64,000 nucleotides of DNA from the NCBI GenBank assembly GCA_036874045.1, contig CM072344.1, positions 11,628,501-11,692,500 on the forward strand. Reading direction: 5' to 3'. Source of the stretch: Cymodocea nodosa. Lineage: Eukaryota > Streptophyta > Magnoliopsida > Alismatales > Cymodoceaceae. Position 1 is the first letter of the stretch. Each line of letters opens with the position of its first letter. The notes beneath the pieces are model-generated. The model worked only from the letters and a program-made list of their open reading frames with translations. It was not told where the DNA came from and did no database searches. The position numbers and the translations under genes are program-made. Below are positions 56,457 through 64,000 of this stretch, piece by piece.

Positions 56457-57814
56457 ATGGACAGTGGAGCATCCAGCCACATGATTAGAGATATACGATT
56501 ACTTATAGAAGTAACAAAGACCAAGAATGGACAAGTTACCTTTGGAAATAAAAGCAAAACAAATATCCTTAGGTCTGGCAAGGTTCAGGTAACTTAAAAA
56601 TGTTTTATAAATGATGTCTTATGTTTTAATTTATTGAGTGTTCATGTTTTAATGAAGTTTTACAGAGTAATTTTTGAAAAAGATTCCTATAAAATTATGG
56701 ACATGTCTACAAACGAAATTTTATTTACTACATATAAGAAAGGATCCATTTGTATTCTGAATTTGCCTTCTGATATTATTAAAGATAATGCTTGGTTAAT
56801 TTCAAAATCGGATGAAGTTATTTTATGGCATAGAAGGCTAGGATACTCAAACTTAAAATTATTACAAAAGTTGTTTAAAAAGAATCTAGTTAGAGGTTTA
56901 CCTAGTATTAAGTACTCGAAAGAGTTTATGTGTGATGCATGTCAACTAGGTAAATTACATAAAACGTCCTTTAAAAGTTTAAATGAAATAACAAGCAAAA
57001 GAGTATTAGAACTAGTGCATATGGATTTATTTGGACCTACTAGGACAACTAGTCTAAGAGGTAAACATTATGCTTTTGTACTAGTTGATGACTATTCTAG
57101 GTTTACTTGGGTCTATTTTCTAATAATAAAACTGAAGTTTTTGAAATATTTAATATATTTTGTAATAAAGTTCAGAATGAGCAAAATGTTAAAATTCAAA
57201 AACTTAGGAGTGATCATGGTACAGAATTTGATAATGATCAAATGGACACCTTTTGTGAAGAATTAGACATAGATCATATGTACTCATTTCCAAGAGCTCC
57301 TTCACAAAATAGGATAGTAGAATGTAAAAACAGATCACTTTAGGAAATGTCTAGAACCATGTTAAATGAAAATAAGTTACCCTTATCTCTTTGGGCAGAA
57401 GTAGTTCACATAGCATGTTATGTTATAAATAGAGTACATCTAAGACCAATTTTGGATAAAACTCCTTATGAGATATGGTATAATAGGGTTCCCAAAATAA
57501 GTTATTTAAAACCCTTTGGCTACAAGTGTTTTATTTTAAACACTAAGGAACGTAGAGACAAATTTAGAGCCAAATCAGATGAGGGTATTTTTGTTGGTTA
57601 TTCCATTAGAAGTAAGGCATATATAGTATATAAAAAATCAATAAAAACCATTGAGGAAACCTTGCATGTGAAATTTCATGAAAATTTTCATTTGGATTTT
57701 AGACTTGTTGAAAACTTTGATTCAAAAATTCTCCTAAGGATGGAACCAAATGATGTTGATAGAGAAATTAAGAGATTATTTGATGGAATAAGAAATATAA
57801 ATTTAAATGATTAA
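56457..57814 (+). pseudogene. protease and integrase of C
   Basis: Protease box MDSGASSHMI at 56457 is intact. Integrase begins WHRRLGYSNLKLL, where the second zinc His is Tyr, then CDACQLGK. The core has HMDLFGPTR, RSDHGTEFDN and, after a frameshift near 57125, RIVECKNRS. The C-terminus PFGYKCFILNTKERR and EGIFVGYSIRSKAY reaches 57814. Three or more stops and one frameshift. Confidence 0.88.
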
Positions 57815-59518
57815 GATTTAGAAGAAAATAATGTCATACCTATAGAAAATGTGGAACAACATAGAAATTGGCGTTATGCTTCATCTCATCCTATTGATTA
57901 GATAATAGGTGATCCTAATCAAGGAGTTAGGACTAGGTCATCCGTAGTCAACATTTATGGTGCTTATTCATTTGTTTCCTTACTAGAACCTAAGAAAATT
58001 GAAGATGCCTTAGAAGATGAATTTTGGTATTTAGCTATGCAAGATGAGCTAAATCAATTTATAAGAAATGAGGTATAGGATCTAGTTCCACCACCTGAAA
58101 ATCAGTCCATAATAGGAACAAGGTGGGTATTTAGAAATAAAGTAGATCAGGATGGACATATAGTTAAAAATAAAGCTAGGTTAGTTACTCAAGGTTATAA
58201 GCAAGAGGAAGGAATTGACTATGATGAAACATTTGCTCCTATTGCTAGACTAGAATCAATATGAATTTTGTTAGCATATGCTTGTTATATGGATTTCAAA
58301 TTATATCAAATGAATGTTAAGACTACTTTTTTAAATAGATATATAAAAGAAGAAGTTTATGTAAGACAACCTCTAGGTTTTGAAGATTCAAAACATCTTG
58401 AGTATGTTTACAAGTTTAAAAAGGAACTATATGGCCTTAAACAAGCCCTTAGGTCTTGGTATGAGAGATTATCTAAATTTCTTATGGAAAAAGGGTATTC
58501 TATGGGAAAGGTAGATCACACTCTTTTCATCAAGAAGGTTGAAAAAGATATATTGGTAGTTCAAATCTATGTAGATGACATTATATTTGGTGCAACAAAT
58601 GATAAATTAGTTGAGTCTTTTTCAAAAGACGTGAATAATCAATTTGAAATGAGTATGATGGGTGAACTATCATTTTTCCTAGGCTTATAAATTAAGCAAT
58701 TAAATCAGGGTACTTTTATTTCACAAGAAAAATATACTCAAGATTTATTAAAGAGGTTTGGGTTAGACAACACCAAAACAAAGAATACACCAATGAGTAC
58801 TATCACTAAGTTGGATAAAGATGACTTTGGAAAAACTGTAGATATAAAATAATATAGAAGTATAATTGGTTCATTACTTTATTTAACAACTAGTTGACCA
58901 AATACTATGTTTAGTGTGTGTACTTGTGCTAGATATCAATCAAATCCTAAAGAATCACACCTACTTGCTGTTAAATGAATTTTTAAATATCTATTAGGAA
59001 CCATCAATTTCAGATTTTTTTACTTTAAACATAGTTCTCTAAATTTAATAAGTTATAGTGATGCTGATTTCGTAGGATGTAAGTCTGAAAGAAAAAGCAC
59101 TAGTGGCACATGTTAATTATTAGGAAATTCTTTAGTGTCATGGTTTAGCAAAAAGCAAAATTGTGTAGCATTATCTACAACTGAAGCTGAATATATAGCT
59201 GTTGCACTTTGCTATGCTCAAATCCTGTGAATCAAACAAACTTTAAAATACTTTAATTTAGCCTATGAACCAACTAAAATTTTCTGTGATAGTAGTTCTG
59301 CAATAAGTTTGTCTAAAAATCTTATCTTATATTCATGAGCTAAACATATAGAAGTTCGACATCATTTTCTAAGGGATAATGTTATAAAAGGAAAAATAGT
59401 ATTAAATTTTGTTCCTACCATAGAATAATTAGTAGATCTATTTACAAAACCCTTAGATGAGAATACCTTTTCAAAATTATGATTAGAACTTGGTATCTAT
59501 AGGTTATCTGATGTTTAA
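57815..59518 (+). pseudogene. reverse transcriptase and RNase H of C
   Basis: Boxes in order are [45 protein letters not shown] and the catalytic Y-V-D-D in IYVDDIIFGATN (near 58568), then FEMSMMGELSFFLGL. RNase H shows DADFVGCKSERKST, LSTTEAEYIA, CDSSSAISLSKN and FTKPLDENTF, ending at TAA 59516-59518. Many single stops (58261, 58687, 58849, 58897 and others), all nonsense. The protein would be inactive. Confidence 0.88.
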
Positions 59519-60516
59519 ATTGTCTTATTCATTGCATAACATTTTGGTTTGTTATAAAGTAGCTTTAGAATTTAATTTCTTTATTAAAAAAAAAACTCAA
59601 AATATCTATTTTAGAATTACTATTTACTAGTAGTTAAGAATTTATGAATTTTTGATTTTTATTGAAGTCAATTTATTTAAGAAAAATTCAGAAAAGGTTA
59701 CTTAAGGAAAGTTAATTTGATTCAATATGAGTGCCAACTATATTTTTGTTACTTATGTATACGTCATTATAGAGATTTTAACTAAAAAATACATATAAAA
59801 TATGTACCATTTATTAAAGGAAGGTTATTAACATAATGTTAGAAAAATAAAGTCTTGCGATTGCCTCTTATTCAATTTACTATCTTGTTTTATTGTTTGT
59901 ATGCAATTGCTTGAGTAATTAAGTCCGTTGGGGGATCTTAAACCCTAATCACTTGAACCAACTGGTTTGGGATGTGTTGATTGAAAACTCATTTTTACAA
60001 GTAATTTAGATTGTATTTAAAAAAAAAAAATTTAAAAAAAGAGAGGCAATGTACTCAAGCTTAATTTATTTTATAGGTATTATAACAATTCTGCCATAAT
60101 CTGTGCATATAATCTTTGTTATTGTTCTTTATTATTATCTATCCTTTACACATAATGTAATGCATTTATTTTATTAAGTTTGTGCACTCATTATTGAATT
60201 CTTTTAAATTACCTGACAGTATATCTTTATGAATTTTTTTTTGTAAACTGAATAAAATAAAAGCCAAAAAGTCTAAATTGTTAAATCTACTACTTATTTC
60301 TGTATTTAAAAATTAAAAAAAGAAGAAGTAGAGAGACTCAAATCTATTAGGGCTTCGCAACCTAGTTTAAGTATGCTAGATTTTGAACTTAAATGACAAA
60401 TCTATTTAAGGCTTAGCAACCAACTTAAGTCAACTAATCTTAAACTTTAATGACAAATCTATTAGGGCTTGGCAACCTAATATTAAGTACGCCATAGATT
60501 CTCTAGACTACATTTA
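59519..60516 (+). other. noncoding stretch after pol of C
   Basis: No gene in 1 kb. AT-rich with A-runs near 59585 and 60019. Three tandem copies of a 57-58-base unit lie at its end (60339-60510). Confidence 0.6.
60339..60510 (+). repeat. three tandem copies of a 57-58-base unit in C
   Basis: Units begin CAAATCTATT(A/T)... at 60339, 60397 and 60454, each with GGCTT-GCAACC and ending near AATGA. They sit directly before the internal PPT-like site. A related phrase, TCTGGCAACCTAAGGTCC, is at the corresponding place in A (near 45215-45235, minus strand). Confidence 0.7.
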
Positions 60517-60529
60517 TGTAGGGGGAGCA
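60517..60529 (+). other. internal polypurine tract after pol of C
   Basis: TGTAGGGGGAGCA, conserved with A (44751-44764). It is followed by LTR-like sequence, as a true PPT would be, although the following sequence is not the C LTR. Confidence 0.6.
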
Positions 60530-61425
60530 ATTTATCATAAGAGAATTAAGCCATTATGTTATAATTGCATTATTATATGCTTTAATGAAAGAATCTACAT
60601 AATTTTAAGAAATTAACATTAATTAAGTACATTTCTGAACTGTTAGTGAATTATAGGCTTTTTACTTCTTAAGTATCCGAATTTTCTATTATTTTGGAAA
60701 GTTATATTGTATATACCAGATAGTTTTGTTTTAAATGATTAAACAAATATTTTATTATTTCCTAAAGTACACGTGTTGAAACCTTAATGCATACCTTAAG
60801 TGAATGTTCGATAAGTTATCTAGTAACTATTTGCAATGCATCTAAGCATCGGATAGTTAGGTTTGTAAGTATTCGAAATATCTAAACTCCTTAAGTTAGA
60901 ATTATGCATGTGTTGAATTTAATTACTTTATTATGTCTCATGTTGAAACTCGAACATTTATGCTTAAGTGTTCGACTTTTACACATATCTATCTGAAAAA
61001 CTTGAACAGTTAACTTAATATTATTATATTTTTATGAAAGACTTAAACTATGACAATAACCATTCTAGTTTGTTGTATAGTTATGTGCTTTACTACTCAT
61101 AAAACTTGAATAGTTATCATAAGTCTTCGAGTTTTTCTCATTTTTACTTTGCAAGTAGTTATTTTCTTTACACGAATAGTTACGCTAAGTCTTCTGCTTT
61201 TGTCGGTTGTAAAACTCGTATAGTTATTGTAAGCATTTGAATTATTTATTAATAACGGATCTTATATTTATGATTTCAATGATTGAATCCATTTATCCAT
61301 TTATAAACTCGAAGAGTTATAAATGTTTTACTAACAACCTTTCGTGTTTCTACCTTGGTAAAACCCTAGTTTCACAATCTTTACTTCCACTAAGTTCTAT
61401 AGTGAACAACGAAGATTAATCGACA
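60530..61425 (+). promoter_or_regulatory. LTR-like promoter region before ORF2 of C
   Basis: 60536-60960 is related to the U3 of gypsy LTR L1 (5262-5665), for example GAGAATTAAGCCATTATG, ATGCTTTAATGAAAGAATCT and GCATCGGATAGTTAGGTT. It contains a G-box at 60770-60775. Further on come ACTCGAA-AGTTAT motifs, a TATA-like GTTATAAATG at 61316-61325 and a telo-box AAACCCTA at 61361-61368, then ORF2 at 61426. The order suggests a second transcription unit. Confidence 0.55.
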
Positions 61426-63991
61426 ATGTTAGGACGTGGTAGAATGACCAAAGTGCAGAAAAGAGAGATGGAACTTTAGAAGATGAAAATGAAATCAACA
61501 ACATCTACTCAAGGTATACTTTTTCTAATGAAGTACTACATGAAATTAGAAAAGTTGTTCAAGATGAGAAAAATTTCTAATGGAAATTTACTTGAAATTA
61601 TGCTGAAATACAATTTAGAATAAAACAGACCGAACTTTCCACGTTACACATGTGGAAACGAACTTTACAACCTAACCCTATGGTTGTTACAAGTTCTAGA
61701 CAAGTACTTGAAAAATCGGTACAGTCTATTACTTATTATGGAAAGAAATGGGAACCAATGATAGAAAATACCAAATCGGAATTAGAATCTTTGTACTCCC
61801 AACATTATTTCCCCCCAGCTATTTTAGACGACATTCAATAATTTATTGAAGAACAAAAAAATGCCATTTGGAAAATGGGCCTTCGAAGTGAAGGACAAAA
61901 AGTTTATCAACTAAAAATGGCAGAGGTTGAGAGCTTAAAACTCTATATTCCATTATTGCAACCTAGTCATCATGGTGAAGGACCATCAAGACCACAGGTG
62001 CCTTTAACAGGAGAAATTAAGAAAACTTTAGAATCTCTTGAACAACTAGAAACACTGTAGACATATAGTCGAAAAAAGAAGAAGACATTAGAATATTTTG
62101 GACTAACTACAGGTGTACAAGGCATATTGCAGCAAAGAGAAGAATTGTTGAAAAATGGAAAACTATGTTCAATTGCACAAGCTGGATAGGATTTTGTTTC
62201 AGGAATCCCAGCAGATGTGGCAAATATTGGATTATAAGCATACAGTCTAAGGTATTGTGTCACATTAGTGCATAATGTTTCTTTTAATACAATGGATAGT
62301 TTTTCATATCATGCTGCAAGCCAACATTCTTTTTCTATGGAAAGAGAACATATAGGAAATTTTGATGATATATATACAGATGATATCAATTTTGATGACA
62401 TAGACACTGAGTTTATGAATTTTGAAGATATTTCATTTAAAGAGGAATGTATAGATCTTCTTCCTCTTACTGTATCTTAGATAGAGACTTTTGATTTTTG
62501 GTATAGTTGCTTGTACTACATTTTATACATGTGGTTATGTCTGTTACAATATATAGTATATTTGTTGATAATGTATATAATCAACAAACTACACAGTTAC
62601 AAATAGAATATAACACTACCAATGTCTCAATTATAGCACTTTCAAAAATATAGAATGACTCTATTACACAAACAGATATAGAACATTCTTTCATATAGAG
62701 ACAGTTGTTGTATAGACAAATTATAGAAGTAAATGTTGCTGATAGATAGAATAGTACAGGGACTGTTGACATTGATATGTTTCAAGAAGATCACACAAAG
62801 GAAATTCAGCAGATTATTGATACGACAATAACAGATATTTCAAACATTTATACTAGCTTTGATAGAAATTCCACTAGTTTTGAAAGATCTGAAAATATAG
62901 ATGCCACTAATAATATTGAAACAAATCCCAGATTAGAACATCATGACAGGAAAATACCTAATCCTGAATAAAATTTAGATGAAAATACATTGTTATGGTT
63001 CAGAAATAGTTCCTGTTATGAAAAATTTCAAACATATAAAACTTTTACAGTTTTATATTCAAGACCAGTTAAGTTTGAAGGGATGGCACATATACGAGAA
63101 ATGTTTGCATTTTAAGGCTTATTGACTCTACTTCCACAACAACCAAGCCATCTTGTTATACCAGAACTTGTAAGTTATTTTTACTTAAACTTAACAGTGG
63201 AAGAAGGTATTCCTGTTTCCAATATACAAGACTACGATATATATTTAACTTCAGAATTACTTTATCAAGTACTTGGTTTGAAAAATGAAGGAGTTAAATT
63301 ATCAAAAAGAAAATAGGTTTATCAGTTGGGATGGGACATTAAAAGTTTAGCCAATGATCCAACTGCCAACAATCCAATGACATTACTAAATGACTTAAAT
63401 GGTCAAGCACGTTTTATTGCAAAAATACTGCATGCTTCACTCTTTCAGAGTTTTGGTCATGGTGTAGAGGTTGGCAGATGTTGTCTTTATGCTACATATG
63501 CATTAATTAACCATATATAGGTGAACTGGTATAATATTTTTGTTTCTTATATCTTAAACTTGTAGAGTAAATTATTTTATGGTGATACACTTTTGAGAAT
63601 TGTGGCAAGTCAAACAGATATTATACCTTCGCCACAAAAAAGATTAAAATCAAGATCTTTCTCTGCAAAGGAACTACAAAAATACTAGGAAGTAGATACA
63701 CCTGTAATTCGACAGCAACAATAATAACAAGATCGGCAAAATCAGTCACATCAGCAACAACAATAGTTGACACAATTTTTAGAATAACAACAACATACAA
63801 ATATAAATACAGGTATACATATAGAGTTACATATAGACATAAATACTGAATTTTTACAGCAACCGTCACAAGTTTCACAAACTGATTTAGATCAAGCAAT
63901 AGTTGATCAGATAAATAGAGTAAGTACAGAAATTGCAAGGCAAATTTCAGATACTCTTATCAATATTTTTTGAAGACAAAGAGGCTTGTGA
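61426..63991 (+). pseudogene. ORF2 of C (plant transposon protein-like) with a membrane-like segment
   Basis: ATG at 61426 (MLGRGRMTKVQKREMEL) to TGA at 63989-63991, broken by many stops. Boxes in order: SVQSITYYGKKWEPMIENTK, ESLKLYIPLLQPSHHGEG, PLTGEIKKTLESLEQLETL, HAASQHSFSMEREHIGNF, the hydrophobic run FWYSCLYYILYMWLCLLQYI near 62495-62555, then the conserved domain SRPVKFEGMAHIREMFAF, LVSYFYLNLTVEEG, ELLYQVLGLKNEGV, LGWDIKSLAND, GRCCLYATYALINHI, and a Gln-rich tail. It is the inverted counterpart of B 38873-36277. Its PPT and 3' LTR lie beyond the window. Confidence 0.72.
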
Positions 63992-64000
63992 TTATACAAA

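Larger units (their letters stand above)
33094..64000 (+). mobile_element. C: Sirevirus-like Ty1/copia element, right end outside the window
   Basis: 5' LTR (33094-34251), PBS for initiator tRNA-Met, gag split by element B (34346-34758, resumed at 54828), protease, integrase, RT and RNase H to 59518, a spacer with an internal PPT-like site, and ORF2 to 63991. Gag ends in a long coiled coil, and a large ORF follows pol, both Sirevirus traits. B and C are the same family in opposite orientation. The coding frames carry many stops and several one-base shifts. Confidence 0.9.

Noticed and set aside
1..64000. Host protein genes, tRNA or rRNA genes
   Set aside because: Every longer frame on either strand can be assigned to a retroelement or to its antisense. 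The tRNA-like words found (TGGTATCAGAGC, TGGCGCCGTTGCC types) are only primer binding sites.

Overview
The window is AT-rich land-plant nuclear DNA, most likely intergenic or pericentromeric and probably from an angiosperm. It consists essentially of LTR retrotransposons inserted into one another. I see no host gene, tRNA, rRNA or CRISPR array. Every retroelement reading frame carries stops or frameshifts, so nothing here looks able to move on its own.

Layout. (1) An old Ty3/gypsy layer of Athila type, plus strand. G1 (1-4945) holds gag C-terminus, protease, RT, RNase H, integrase and the start of a second ORF. An LTR (L1, 5192-6215 continued at 21617-22583) follows, then a second internal region, G2 (22584-33093), with gag, pol and ORF2. 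G2 contains a rearranged inverted pair of LTR pieces (29751-31864) between two overlapping copies of ORF2. (2) A minus-strand gypsy element, G3 (6216-21611), sits inside L1 with a perfect CCAAA target duplication. (3) A Ty1/copia element, D (7588-13030, plus strand), sits inside the 3' LTR of G3 with a perfect CTTTT duplication. (4) Sirevirus-like copia C (33094 to beyond 64000, plus strand) is inserted in the gypsy ORF2. (5) Sirevirus B (34759-54822, minus strand, same family as C) is inserted in the gag gene of C (GTATT/GTATC). (6) Sirevirus A (39703-52697, minus strand) is inserted in B, in the region between pol and ORF2. The right half is thus a four-level nest: gypsy, C, B, A.

Two large deletions damage the nest. 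One removed U5, PBS, gag and the start of pol from B, with a 4-base microhomology at 53964. The other removed the 5' end of the A LTR together with the end of the B polymerase (52697/52698).

Most interesting signals. A second ORF downstream of pol, resembling the putative plant transposon protein domain (PF20167 type), is recognisably homologous between the gypsy elements and the copia Sireviruses. In all of them it is preceded by an LTR-like stretch with an AAACCCTA telo-box and a TATA-like box about 80-110 bases before the ATG, as if it were an independent transcription unit. In B and C this stretch contains about 400 bases related to the U3 of the neighbouring gypsy LTR, so a cross-superfamily exchange is visible. 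Two gypsy subfamilies (G2 and G3) have a gag that starts directly at the zinc knuckle, with no room for a capsid domain. A U5-PBS-leader block of the gypsy LTR appears inverted at two places with the same breakpoint.

All family names are by motif recognition; no database search was run, and identity figures are estimates by eye.
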